15,121 bases of DNA from an uncultured beta proteobacterium (GTDB lineage: Bacteria > Pseudomonadota > Gammaproteobacteria > Burkholderiales > Rhodocyclaceae), in assembly GCA_903933395.1 (NCBI GenBank), contig CAIZKA010000261.1, positions 1-15,121 on the forward strand. Reading direction: 5' to 3'. Each line of letters starts with the position of its first letter. Within the stretch, counting starts at the first letter, position 1. Under the pieces are notes generated by a model. That model was not told the origin of the DNA. It searched no databases and saw only the letters and a list, made by a program, of their open reading frames with translations. A program made the position numbers and the translations under genes. This document shows positions 7,565-14,654 of the stretch, piece after piece.

Positions 7565-7575
7565 TCACCCGGCCG

Positions 7576-7598
7576 GGTCTCATGATAATCATGAGACC
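7576..7598. promoter_or_regulatory. Perfect palindrome in the pqqU promoter (TCATGA-TAA-TCATGA core)
   Basis: Ten-base arms GGTCTCATGA and TCATGAGACC flank a TAA centre with no mismatch. The core, two TCATGA boxes three bases apart, recurs at 11219-11233 in the tonB/NosR-like promoter region. It lies 78 bases upstream of the pqqU start and 10 bases after the response-regulator stop. No T-run follows on the minus strand, so a regulator site is preferred over a terminator. The LuxR-type regulator encoded next door is the obvious candidate to bind it (inference). Confidence 0.6.
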
Positions 7599-7607
7599 GG
7601 TTCCGCT

Positions 7608-8249
7608 TCAGACTTCGATCAGCCCGTTGCGGATGGCGATCAGCGTCAGTTCCGCCGCGTTGCCGGCGCCGAGTTTCTGCTTGATGTTGTAGAGGTGGGT
7701 GCCCACGGTGCGCGGGCTGAGGAACAACACCGTCGCGATCTCCGCCACCGATTTGCCGCGCGCCAGCATCACGAACACTTCAAATTCACGTGCGGAAAGG
7801 GCCTCCAACGGGCTGCCGGGCCTGCTCACCTGTTCGACGACGATTTCCTGGGCCAGCGCCGGTTCAAGAAATAGTTTGCCGGCGGCCACCTGGCGGATCG
7901 CTTCAATCAGCGCATCCGCCGCGCTGCGCTTGGTCAGATAGCCCATGGCGCCGGCTGCCAGGGCGCGCCGCGGATAGGCCGTATCCTCATGTGCCGACAG
8001 CACCAGAACGCGCGTTGCGGGCCATTTCGCCAACAGGCGCGAAAGTGCTTCCAGCCCGCCCATGCCGCCCATCGACAAATCCAGCACCACAAGATCGGGA
8101 TTCACGGCGGCGAAGCACTTCAGCGCCTCCTCCCCGCTGCCGCATTCGGCTACCACGCGCAGATCACTGGTGGTGTCGAGCAGCAGCCGAAAACCCATGC
8201 GAACGACCGCATGGTCATCGACCAGCATGATGCGCAAGTGCGAACTCAC
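7608..8249 (-). CDS. NarL/FixJ-type response regulator with LuxR-type HTH
   Basis: A 213-residue two-component regulator. The receiver domain (about 5-120) has the acidic pair Asp11-Asp12, phospho-acceptor Asp57 (VVLDLSM), switch Ser/Thr region at 85 (LSAH) and Lys107 (LTKRS). A C-terminal LuxR-type helix-turn-helix (about 148-210) has the pattern LSAREFEVFVMLARGKSVAE and the recognition helix around SPRTVGTHLYNIKQKL. The start overlaps the kinase stop by four bases, marking them as a cognate pair. Regulators of this class control PQQ-alcohol dehydrogenase genes in Pseudomonas (for example the ExaDE pair), so control of this locus is the natural inference. It would bind DNA as a dimer at inverted repeats such as the TCATGA palindromes. 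Confidence 0.93.
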   Translation of the reverse strand: MSSHLRIMLVDDHAVVRMGFRLLLDTTSDLRVVAECGSGEEALKCFAAVNPDLVVLDLSMGGMGGLEALSRLLAKWPATRVLVLSAHEDTAYPRRALAAGAMGYLTKRSAADALIEAIRQVAAGKLFLEPALAQEIVVEQVSRPGSPLEALSAREFEVFVMLARGKSVAEIATVLFLSPRTVGTHLYNIKQKLGAGNAAELTLIAIRNGLIEV

Positions 8250-9472
8250 TCTGAACCTCCGGGCAGGGGAAGCACGATCCTAACGCGGAAACCCCTGTCC
8301 GGACGCGGACCCGCCTCCAGGCGGCCGCCCAGCGCCGCCACCCGTTCCCGCATGCCGACCAGGCCGACTCCCGCGCGCGTCAGCACCTCCGTTGCGCCGT
8401 GGCCATCGTCCTCGATAGCGGCTTCGAGGTACCCGTCGCGCGTTGCCACGGAAAGCCCGACCATGCTTGCCCCGGCATGCTTGAGGACGTTGGTCAGGGC
8501 CTCCTGCACCGTGCGGAACACGGCGAGGGTCAGTCCCTCGCCCAGGTCGCCCAGATCGCCTTCCAGCGTCATGGTGAGCTCGATATCGGGATGCCGGACC
8601 CGCCATTCGCGCCCGAGGTCGGCCAGCGCGGCGGCCAGATCCGGCTGTTCGAGCACGGCGGGACGCAGTTCGCGCACGATGCGATGGACGCTGTCGTAGA
8701 GGCCTGCGGCAATCTCGTTGATCTTTCTGGCACCCGATGCCGGACCGGCGGCCTTGTCACCCTCGACGCTGCGGGCAATCGAGGTTGCGATCAACCGGAT
8801 CGCCGTGACCGTCTGTCCGAGTTCGTCATGAAGCTCGCGGGCCAGGCGTTTGCGCTCTTCCTCGACGCCGGCCTGAATCAGCCGCGTAACCTCGCGGTTT
8901 TCGGCGAGCTGTTGCGTGGTTGCCACCAGGCGTATCGCGTCGGCCTCGGTTGGCCGCAGCAGGTGTCGCAGAAACAGAAGCAGCGCAGCGTGCAGCACTG
9001 CAACGAACGCCAGGCCCAACAGGAATATCGAGGTCATGCTGTCCCACGCATCCAGGATCGCGCGCGATGCGTCCGGGACGATCTCGATGCGGGCGCCCTG
9101 CAAGCCTATTACCGTAGTTTCCTGCGTCGGTCGCATCAGAACGGCGAACCACTCCGGCGCGTTCCGCCCCGCCTTGTAGGCGCTGGGCGGCGAACTGTAG
9201 CGCCGCACGCCGTCGGCCGTGTAGAGACTGATTTCGTTGGCGCGGACCCGTCCCAGGCTTTGCAGAAAGCCGACCATCACCACGGGTGCTGGGCCAAATA
9301 CCGGACTGGTCTGTGCCGCGGTACCCAGCATCTGCACCGCTACCCGGTGGGCGGCCTCGATTTCCTCCTGAATCGAATTGCGGTGGTTGTCGATTAGGAT
9401 CCAGGTCAGAGCCGCAAGAAATCCGAGATTCAGCGCTGCGACGAGAAGGTTGAGCCGCACTCTCAGGCTCAT
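8246..9472 (-). CDS. Membrane sensor histidine kinase, HisKA_3 (NarX/DegS-like) family
   Basis: A 408-residue sensor with two membrane segments (about 8-26 and 147-169) that enclose a periplasmic domain of about 120 residues, so it senses something outside the cytoplasm. The dimerisation/phospho-acceptor motif is E-E-E-R-K-R-L-A-R-E-L-H-D-E-L-G-Q with His215. The ATPase domain follows, with the N-box EALTNVLKHA (Asn328), the G1 box EDDGHG (about 354-359) and the G2 box GVGLVGMRER. It overlaps the upstream hydrolase gene and the downstream regulator gene by four bases each, so kinase, regulator, hydrolase 2 and tonB form one transcript. The signal is unknown; an alcohol, aldehyde, PQQ or metal cue in the periplasm fits the context (inference). 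Confidence 0.93.
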   Translation of the reverse strand: MSLRVRLNLLVAALNLGFLAALTWILIDNHRNSIQEEIEAAHRVAVQMLGTAAQTSPVFGPAPVVMVGFLQSLGRVRANEISLYTADGVRRYSSPPSAYKAGRNAPEWFAVLMRPTQETTVIGLQGARIEIVPDASRAILDAWDSMTSIFLLGLAFVAVLHAALLLFLRHLLRPTEADAIRLVATTQQLAENREVTRLIQAGVEEERKRLARELHDELGQTVTAIRLIATSIARSVEGDKAAGPASGARKINEIAAGLYDSVHRIVRELRPAVLEQPDLAAALADLGREWRVRHPDIELTMTLEGDLGDLGEGLTLAVFRTVQEALTNVLKHAGASMVGLSVATRDGYLEAAIEDDGHGATEVLTRAGVGLVGMRERVAALGGRLEAGPRPDRGFRVRIVLPLPGGSE

Positions 9473-10467
9473 CGACGGGCCTCGCGCTGGCCACCCAGAT
9501 CATCCCGCTCGATTTCAAAATACACATGCTGCACATTGCGCCCGTGGCGTGCGGCGTAGCCATGCCAATCCGAAAACTCCGGAAGCTCGGCCAGCTTGAT
9601 GGCTTCGTCGGGAGTGCGGCCCTCCAGATAGGCTGCGGCGACACGCCGCCGCAACTCCGCCAGATAGCGTCGGGTCAGTGCCAGGTCGCCGGCCCCGCCC
9701 ACGGGCCCACGGCCGGGAACCAGCATCCGGATGGGCAATTCCGCGACCTGATTCAGCGCCGCGATCCAGCCGACGGTATTTGCTTCGGACAAATGGGGAA
9801 TCTGTCCGCCATAGACCAGGTCGCCGGAAAACAGCACCGCAGTGGCCTCATCGAACACAGCAAGATCACCCTCGGTATGGCCGTGGCCGAAATGCAGGAG
9901 CCTCAGCTGCCGACCGGCGACTTCCTGTGCCTGCGAAACCGGCACGAGGGTGTCGGGCAACCGGATGCGGGTACCTCGCATGGCCTCGTCGCCAACGCTC
10001 TGGCCAAGGCTTGCCTGGCACGCCGGGCAACGCTCCGTCATGGCCGCGACGGTGGCGGAAGTCGCCAGGATCGGGATGCCACGGTCGGCGAATGCCGAGT
10101 TGCCCAGTACGTTCTGCGGATGCGGATGGGTGTTGATCAGCAGCGCTACCGGCTTCGTCGTCACGCGCGCCACCGCAGCAAGGATAGCTTCGCCGTGACG
10201 ATGATTGGCACCGCTGTCGATCACCACGACGCCTGTCCGTCCGATGACGAAGCCGGTATTGACGACGCGACCACCGTTCGAAGGATCGGGGTCGGCAAGC
10301 GGCGCCGCAATGACATAAACATCCAGGGCAATGCGATGAACCGGCAGAATTTCGGTGGTCGCGGCGGCCCACGGGCCATGCAGCAAGCACGCCGCCGCGA
10401 GCAAGGCCCGCCGCAGTGTACTCACCGACCAGGGACTAGGAAGTAATCCGGAAAACGACAGGAACAT
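9469..10467 (-). CDS. SoxH-like MBL-fold protein, quinoprotein relay system metallohydrolase 2 type, with altered metal site
   Basis: A metallo-beta-lactamase-fold protein of 332 residues (numbered from the ATG at 10467) with a signal peptide ending PWAAA. The fold markers are clear: V-V-I-D-S-G, N-T-H-P-H-P, G-H-T-E-G-D (His197) and F-S-G-D-L-V-Y (Asp216). However, the usual H-x-H-x-D-H is H-P-H-P-Q-N (His114, His116, Gln118, Asn119), and the usual PGHG is PGRG (Arg253). Several zinc ligands are therefore missing compared with hydrolase 1. A C-P-A-C pair (Cys147, Cys150) may be a disulfide or an extra metal/thiol site. It may bind one metal, act as a partner of hydrolase 1, or use different chemistry. 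The ATG at 10467 overlaps tonB by about 30 bases. A GTG at 10425, just after the tonB stop, would give a neater signal peptide and is a real alternative; neither has a clear ribosome binding site. Confidence 0.85.
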   Translation of the reverse strand: MFLSFSGLLPSPWSVSTLRRALLAAACLLHGPWAAATTEILPVHRIALDVYVIAAPLADPDPSNGGRVVNTGFVIGRTGVVVIDSGANHRHGEAILAAVARVTTKPVALLINTHPHPQNVLGNSAFADRGIPILATSATVAAMTERCPACQASLGQSVGDEAMRGTRIRLPDTLVPVSQAQEVAGRQLRLLHFGHGHTEGDLAVFDEATAVLFSGDLVYGGQIPHLSEANTVGWIAALNQVAELPIRMLVPGRGPVGGAGDLALTRRYLAELRRRVAAAYLEGRTPDEAIKLAELPEFSDWHGYAARHGRNVQHVYFEIERDDLGGQREARR

Positions 10468-11170
10468 CAACAGTCAGCGGCCGGCCCGCCAGGGCGCCCG
10501 GCAACTGGGGCAGCGGGACAGCCTGGTGCACCATTTCCAGTGCTTGCCGATCGAGAGTCTCATGACCGCTTGAGCTTAGCACGCGAACCCCGAGCAATTG
10601 GCCATCGGCGGCCAGCTCCAACTGAAGCACGGCGGTCCCCTGCCACTGGCGCAGCAATGCAATGCGCGGGTAGCGCTGGCGCGTGGCAACGGCACCGGCC
10701 AGCTCACGCCCGTAAGCCGCCAGCATGCCGGGATCAACCACGCTCGAACGCACCGGAGCGGCCACCGGATTCGGCCGCGCTGGCGGGACTGGCGCAGCGA
10801 CCTGTGGTTCGTTGCTGCGAATAACGTACTGCTCCGGCGCCGTATCCGCAGCGGGGCTGGCAAAAATGGGTTGCGCCTGCGGCGCGGCGGCGATGGCGTC
10901 GCCCCGGGTCGCCCGAGGCGCAGGTGCAAAAGTCGGCGCTGGCGCGACGGCGACCGGTTCTGTTTCAACGGTCGACGGTGCAAGCCGAACCTGGATCGGC
11001 CGGGTCAAGGCGCTGATGGGGTCCTTCAGTCCGGGCAACCAGCCAAGCGCTACTGCATGAATCCCCACCGAAACGAGAATTGCAGCCTTGAAGGCCCACT
11101 GCCGATGGTTGCCGGGCAGAAGGTTTGGCGGAAATGTCGCGGGATAGGCCAGCGTGCTGGTAGTCATCAT
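10436..11170 (-). CDS. tonB: TonB energy transducer
   Basis: A 244-residue TonB-family protein: short cytoplasmic N-terminus, one membrane anchor (about 28-46, AFKAAILVSVGIHAVALGW), then a Pro/Ala-rich periplasmic linker (about 60-145). The C-terminal domain (about 155-244) has Y-P-R-I-A-L-L-R-Q-W-Q-G-T-A-V-L-Q-L and L-D-R-Q-A-L-E-M-V. The last residues VDVPVVFRITS match the usual TonB end. It would pass proton-motive energy from ExbBD, not in this window, to an outer-membrane receptor; the PqqU-like receptor of the same locus is the likely client. It is the first gene of the tonB - hydrolase 2 - kinase - regulator unit and is divergent from the NosR-like gene. Two adjacent ATG codons (11170 and 11167) are possible starts. 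Confidence 0.92.
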   Translation of the reverse strand: MMTTSTLAYPATFPPNLLPGNHRQWAFKAAILVSVGIHAVALGWLPGLKDPISALTRPIQVRLAPSTVETEPVAVAPAPTFAPAPRATRGDAIAAAPQAQPIFASPAADTAPEQYVIRSNEPQVAAPVPPARPNPVAAPVRSSVVDPGMLAAYGRELAGAVATRQRYPRIALLRQWQGTAVLQLELAADGQLLGVRVLSSSGHETLDRQALEMVHQAVPLPQLPGALAGRPLTVDVPVVFRITS

Positions 11171-11218
11171 GCAACGCTAACGCATTGTCTGGCTGGCTTC
11201 CAGTGAACTGACCCTGAA

Positions 11219-11233
11219 TCATGAAAATCATGA
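11219..11233. promoter_or_regulatory. TCATGA-AAA-TCATGA palindrome in the divergent tonB / NosR-like promoter region
   Basis: Two TCATGA boxes are separated by three bases, exactly the arrangement in the pqqU leader at 7580-7594. It lies 49 bases from the tonB start and 36 bases upstream of the predicted sigma-54 element of the NosR-like gene. It could therefore serve both directions. Recurrence of the same core at two promoters of one locus argues for a dedicated regulator. Confidence 0.6.
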
Positions 11234-11268
11234 CCGGGCAATTCGACCTGACGGAACGAAATGTTTGC

Positions 11269-11284
11269 TGGCCCCATCCTTGCT
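11269..11284 (+). promoter_or_regulatory. Predicted sigma-54 promoter of the NosR-like gene
   Basis: The sequence TGGCCC, five bases, then TTGCT has GG and GC exactly ten bases apart and matches TGGCACG-N4-TTGCW except at positions five and seven. Transcription would start near 11295, leaving a leader of about 80 nt before the ATG at 11378. It resembles the element in front of the dehydrogenase at 3432-3447, suggesting co-regulation. Confidence 0.6.
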
Positions 11285-11377
11285 TGTAAAACCATTCAAC
11301 TTTGACTGCAGCAATGGCCTCTTGCCGAGGCTCGAAAGCCGGTGGTACAACCGCGGTTATTACAAGGTACGCGCCTG

Positions 11378-13537
11378 ATGCACCGATCAAAGCTTTTCGC
11401 CGTTCCAAATTCTGCTTCGCGCTACCGCGTCTGGCTGCTGCTGATGTTCCTCCTGCCGTGCTGTCAGGCGATTGCCGGGGACCTCGCCAAGGCCGACATC
11501 GAACGCCGCTTTCAACGGCCCCTGCATGTTGGCGAAAAACTGCGCGAGGTTCCTGCCTGGCCCCTGACCAGCGAGCTCACACCCGACGCCGGACCGGTCG
11601 GCTACGTCTTCGAATCGATCGACCTGGCGCCGATACCGGGCTTCGAAGGTACGCCGATGAACCTGCTGGTGGCCATCGACGCCGGCGGCAAGTTCCTGGA
11701 TGTCGAGGTATTACGCCAGCATGAACCCGTATTTCTCGGGGGTCTCGGACCGCTGCCCCTGAACGAATTTGTCAAACAGTATCAGGGCAAGAGCCTCAAG
11801 CAGGAGATCACTGTGTCGAGCGCCTACGGCAATACCCGTTCCGGCGGCGGCGGCAACCGCGTGGTGCTCGACGGCGTGACCAAGGCCACCGCCTCGGTGC
11901 GTATCGTCAATCAGTCGGTACTCGCCGCAGGCCTGGCGGTTGCCCGCGTCAAGCTGGGGTTTGCCGATCCCGGCAGCGGCGCCCCGCCCGCCGTGGTCAA
12001 GTCCCTGCCGTTCGAGCGGATGGATCTGGCCACCCTGATCCAGCGCGGCTACGTCCAGCGCTTGTCCTTTCGCAATGCCGACATCGAGAAGCTGTTCGCC
12101 GGCAGCGAGGGGGCCGGAACCGACGAAGAGTCGCTGAGCAAACCCGACGAACTCTTCGTCGAAGTCCTTGTCGCCCACCTCAATGCGCCGAACATCGGCC
12201 GCAACCTGCTCGGGGACGCCAACTGGGAAAAATTCAAGGCCTACCTCCTGGACGACCGGCCCGCGTTCTGGATTGCCACGCGGGGCCGTTACGCGCTGGT
12301 CGATGAAGCCTTCGTACCGGGTACCCCGCCGCCACGTCTGGCGCTGGTGCAGAGCGAACTGCCGATCGAACTGCGCGATGCCAATCGCGACTACGCCCGG
12401 CTACCCGCCGTCGGCGATCTCTCGGCGGCCCTGATCCTTACCGCGCAGGCTCATGCCGGCCTTGATCCGGGCCGGCCAATGGACTTCCGCTTCACCATCA
12501 GTCGCGCCCGCGGCATGATCATGCCCGTGGTGACGCAAAAGCAGATCAGCCTGCCGTACAAGCCCGCGCCGGAACTGTTCGACTATCCGCCCAAACCACT
12601 GCCCGAATGGCTGCAGGCGTGGCAAGGAAGGCTGCCTGACCTGATCATCATCTCGCTGGCGCTCCTTCTCTTGAGCGGAGTCCTGCTGCGGCCGCGATCC
12701 ATTTCGGTGAAGCCGCGCACCCTGTTCCTGTTCCGCACGGGTTTTCTCGGTTTTACGCTCGCCTACATTGGCTGGTATGCCCAGGGACAGCTCTCGATTG
12801 TCCAGATCACCGGCGCGATCAAGTCGCTGACTGCCGGAGCAGGCCTCAAGAGCTTCCTCTACGACCCGGTATCGCTGCTGCTGATCGCCTTCACACTGAT
12901 TTCCCTGCTGGTCTGGGGTCGCGGCAGCTTCTGCGGCTGGCTGTGTCCCTTCGGCGCCCTGCAGGAATTCGTCGCACTGCTGGCGCGCACGATGCGAGTT
13001 CCTCAATGGCGGATGCCATCGCTGATCTCCCGCATCTTGGCTCGCGGCCGCTATGCCATTCTCCTGCTTCTGGTCGGCTGCGCGGCGTTTGCGCCCTCCG
13101 CTGCCGAGAAACTGGTCGAGATCGAACCCTTCAAGACCGCCATCACCGTTGGCTTCCAGCGCGAATGGCCCTTCCTGCTCTGGGCGGTCGGCATGCTGCT
13201 GACCGGCGCCTTCGTCTACAAGTTTTTTTGCCGCTTTGTCTGTCCGCTGGGCGCGGCGCTGACGCTCGGCGGCCGCCTGCGCCGCTGGAACTGGCTGCCG
13301 CGCATCGATGCCTGCGGGCAACCCTGCCAGCGCTGCCGCATCGCCTGCGACTACGACGCGATCACGCCGGCTGGGGTCATCGATTACGATGAGTGTTATC
13401 AGTGTCTGGAATGCGTCGGCATCTATCACGACACCACGCGTTGCGGACCGAAACTACTCTATGCCGCGAAGGGAAAAGTGATCAGAATTCACCCGGTCAA
13501 GGCATCGATTCAGGAACCGCATAACGGCCTAGGTTGA
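11378..13537 (+). CDS. NosR/NirI-like flavinylated membrane iron-sulfur protein
   Basis: A 719-residue NosR-type electron-transfer protein. It has a signal/anchor segment (about 15-34) and a periplasmic FMN-binding domain (about 90-195) whose D-G-V-T-K-A-T motif (Asp165 to Thr171) is the site where ApbE-type enzymes attach FMN to the Thr. Membrane helices lie at about 420-436, 448-466, 495-514, 558-573 and 598-614. There are two Cys-x3-Cys-Pro motifs (Cys519/Cys523 and Cys618/Cys622) and a C-terminal ferredoxin-like region with Cys646, 650, 653, 657, 673, 676, 679 and 689 for [4Fe-4S] clusters. Real NosR serves nitrous oxide reductase, but no nosZ or nosDFY is here. Its place beside a PQQ-dehydrogenase locus suggests electron exchange between quinones or a cytoplasmic donor and a periplasmic partner (inference). 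The ATG at 11378 is preferred over the GTG at 11342: AAGG lies ten bases upstream and the signal segment follows. Confidence 0.9.
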   Translation: MHRSKLFAVPNSASRYRVWLLLMFLLPCCQAIAGDLAKADIERRFQRPLHVGEKLREVPAWPLTSELTPDAGPVGYVFESIDLAPIPGFEGTPMNLLVAIDAGGKFLDVEVLRQHEPVFLGGLGPLPLNEFVKQYQGKSLKQEITVSSAYGNTRSGGGGNRVVLDGVTKATASVRIVNQSVLAAGLAVARVKLGFADPGSGAPPAVVKSLPFERMDLATLIQRGYVQRLSFRNADIEKLFAGSEGAGTDEESLSKPDELFVEVLVAHLNAPNIGRNLLGDANWEKFKAYLLDDRPAFWIATRGRYALVDEAFVPGTPPPRLALVQSELPIELRDANRDYARLPAVGDLSAALILTAQAHAGLDPGRPMDFRFTISRARGMIMPVVTQKQISLPYKPAPELFDYPPKPLPEWLQAWQGRLPDLIIISLALLLLSGVLLRPRSISVKPRTLFLFRTGFLGFTLAYIGWYAQGQLSIVQITGAIKSLTAGAGLKSFLYDPVSLLLIAFTLISLLVWGRGSFCGWLCPFGALQEFVALLARTMRVPQWRMPSLISRILARGRYAILLLLVGCAAFAPSAAEKLVEIEPFKTAITVGFQREWPFLLWAVGMLLTGAFVYKFFCRFVCPLGAALTLGGRLRRWNWLPRIDACGQPCQRCRIACDYDAITPAGVIDYDECYQCLECVGIYHDTTRCGPKLLYAAKGKVIRIHPVKASIQEPHNGLG

Positions 13538-13999
13538 ATCGCCGCAATGGAGAAAAAACCGAGCGGTGGCTGATGGCCTATTGTGTTGAAAAGTCACCTC
13601 CAAAGTACTGGCAATGTCCTTCGCATATCGCGACCTCTCAGATCGATCGACGATCTCAACTCGGGGAATCCCCCGAAATTGGCTCACAATCCGGAACGGC
13701 GACTTTTTCAACACAATAGGCTGGGTCCCGTGTGCCAACTGGATCAGATTCCACCCGCTGGAACGGCAGGGCAACTCCGTAACCCGTCGCTCAAATCGCA
13801 TGCGTACAGCATCGCCAATGGCTCCAACCGCTGCGTAGGAGCCTGTCAGGCGCAAAACTTAGACGGCGCCGATTGAATGACGGCTTCCGAGAAAACACTG
13901 CAAATAAACCTGAGAACTGGCGGAGGGGTGGCTAGGTCCGCTGATGGCCGCAAGGCGTCCTCGACTGAAAGTCGGTGCTCGCGATACGGCGCGGAACTG
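13538..13999. other. Gene-poor convergent gap with an inverted-repeat element
   Basis: This 462-bp stretch between the converging NosR-like and DUF2147 genes has no ORF I would call a gene; the short frames across it lack ribosome binding sites and recognisable domains. It contains the 146-bp MITE-like element described separately. The remaining 278 bases up to the DUF2147 stop show no tRNA, obvious terminator or repeat. Confidence 0.6.
13576..13721. mobile_element. MITE-like element or insertion-sequence remnant with 20-bp terminal inverted repeats
   Basis: The left end GCCTATTGTGTTGAAAAGTC (13576-13595) is repeated inverted at 13701-13721; the right copy has one extra A/T in the A-run. The 146-bp element has no transposase. 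Ends of the form TGTTGAAAAAGTC are common on insertion sequences, so this is probably a non-autonomous derivative or a deletion remnant. I see no clear target-site duplication in the flanks. Inside are two short perfect hairpins: AGATCG/CGATCT (13640-13656) and TCGGGG/CCCCGA (13661-13676). Transcribed from either side, the long arms could also pair and help end transcription between the convergent genes. Confidence 0.6.
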
Positions 14000-14434
14000 C
14001 TACTCCACGCGAATCCATGTCTGGGTGCGGCCGAAGAACAATATGGAGCCGCGCATTTCGAGCTTCTTGCCGCCCTCGATCACCGTCACCTTGCCGTTGT
14101 TCAGATCGAGAATCTTGCCGCCGCTCCAGACGGCATCGCTTTCTTTTTTCAGGTCGGTCAGGATGGTCATGCCGATCACCGGTTTGCCCTTGCGTGGATC
14201 GTCGCTGGCGCACTCGTCGCATTTCGAGTCCTGCTTGGCCGGATCGACGATCTTTTCGACCGTGCCGGAAATCACGCCATCCTTTTCCGTAATGCGCACC
14301 AGGGACCTCGGCTTCCTGGTCTCATCGTCAATGGTGTTCCAGGTGCCGACCGGGGATATGGATTGCGCCAGGGCAGGCAGGGCAAGGCCGGCGGCAAGTG
14401 CGACGAGGCAAATGCGGAATCGCGGGAAAGTCAT
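14000..14434 (-). CDS. Secreted DUF2147 protein
   Basis: A 144-residue protein with a signal peptide (about 1-23, ending PALAQ) and a mature DUF2147 domain. The typical start is P-V-G-T-W-N-T-I-D-D-E-T-x-K-x-R-S-L-V-R-I, followed by C-x-x-C (KCDECA, about 72-75) and the G-K-P-V-I-G-M and W-S-G-G-K-I-L-D segments. The family is periplasmic and small, and its biochemical role is not settled. The start is secure: AAGGAGG lies seven bases before the ATG. It has its own 5' region with a strong hairpin and is separated from the quinoprotein locus by the gap at 13538-13999, so a functional link is not implied. Confidence 0.88.
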   Translation of the reverse strand: MTFPRFRICLVALAAGLALPALAQSISPVGTWNTIDDETRKPRSLVRITEKDGVISGTVEKIVDPAKQDSKCDECASDDPRKGKPVIGMTILTDLKKESDAVWSGGKILDLNNGKVTVIEGGKKLEMRGSILFFGRTQTWIRVE

Positions 14435-14463
14435 CGGGGCCTCCTTTTGGACGGCGGACGGAC

Positions 14464-14485
14464 CGGACGGTTCGCGGACCGTCCG
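14464..14485. repeat. Hairpin upstream of the DUF2147 gene
   Basis: CGGACGGT and ACCGTCCG form a perfect 8-bp inverted repeat around a TCGCGG centre, 30 bases upstream of the DUF2147 start. It may be an operator or a leader stem; there is no T-run on either side. Confidence 0.35.
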
Positions 14486-14601
14486 ACCGATTCTAGCGGC
14501 CCCGCAAGCCGCAACAACCGGCTTATTTGAAGGATAAGAAAAAGTGAATGGTGCTTATAGATCGATGCGATTACATTGTCCGGCAAGACAGCAGGGTTAT
14601 C

Positions 14602-14623
14602 CGCGCCGGCGCTGCCCGGCGCG
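14602..14623. repeat. GC-rich hairpin in the fbp upstream region
   Basis: Perfect 8-bp arms CGCGCCGG and CCGGCGCG enclose the six bases CGCTGC. The stem ends 31 bases before the fbp start codon, so it is probably in the 5' untranslated region or overlaps the promoter. No T-run follows, so it is not a typical terminator. Confidence 0.35.
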
Positions 14624-14654
14624 TAATCCGCTCATATTCTAAGGAGCAGGACTC

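Noticed and set aside
7499..7607. Sigma-54 promoter in the pqqU leader
   Set aside because: I looked for GG-N10-GC in a suitable context and found none; only palindromes are present.
8399..9397. Plus-strand open frame of 332 codons opposite the kinase
   Set aside because: The minus-strand frame has all histidine-kinase motifs; the antisense frame shows only low-complexity sequence.
10468..10470. TTG start for hydrolase 2
   Set aside because: An ATG follows immediately, and a GTG after the tonB stop is also plausible; TTG has no ribosome binding site to favour it.
12401..13429. Minus-strand open frame of 342 codons opposite the NosR-like gene
   Set aside because: It is rich in Gln, Arg and Asp as expected for a shadow, while the plus strand encodes clear Cys motifs and membrane helices.
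11378..13537. Annotation as NosR of a nitrous oxide reductase operon
   Set aside because: No nosZ, nosD, nosF or nosY is present on either side, so only family similarity can be claimed.
13529..13876. Short open frames on both strands in the convergent gap
   Set aside because: They run through the inverted-repeat ends, have no ribosome binding sites and match no domain I know.
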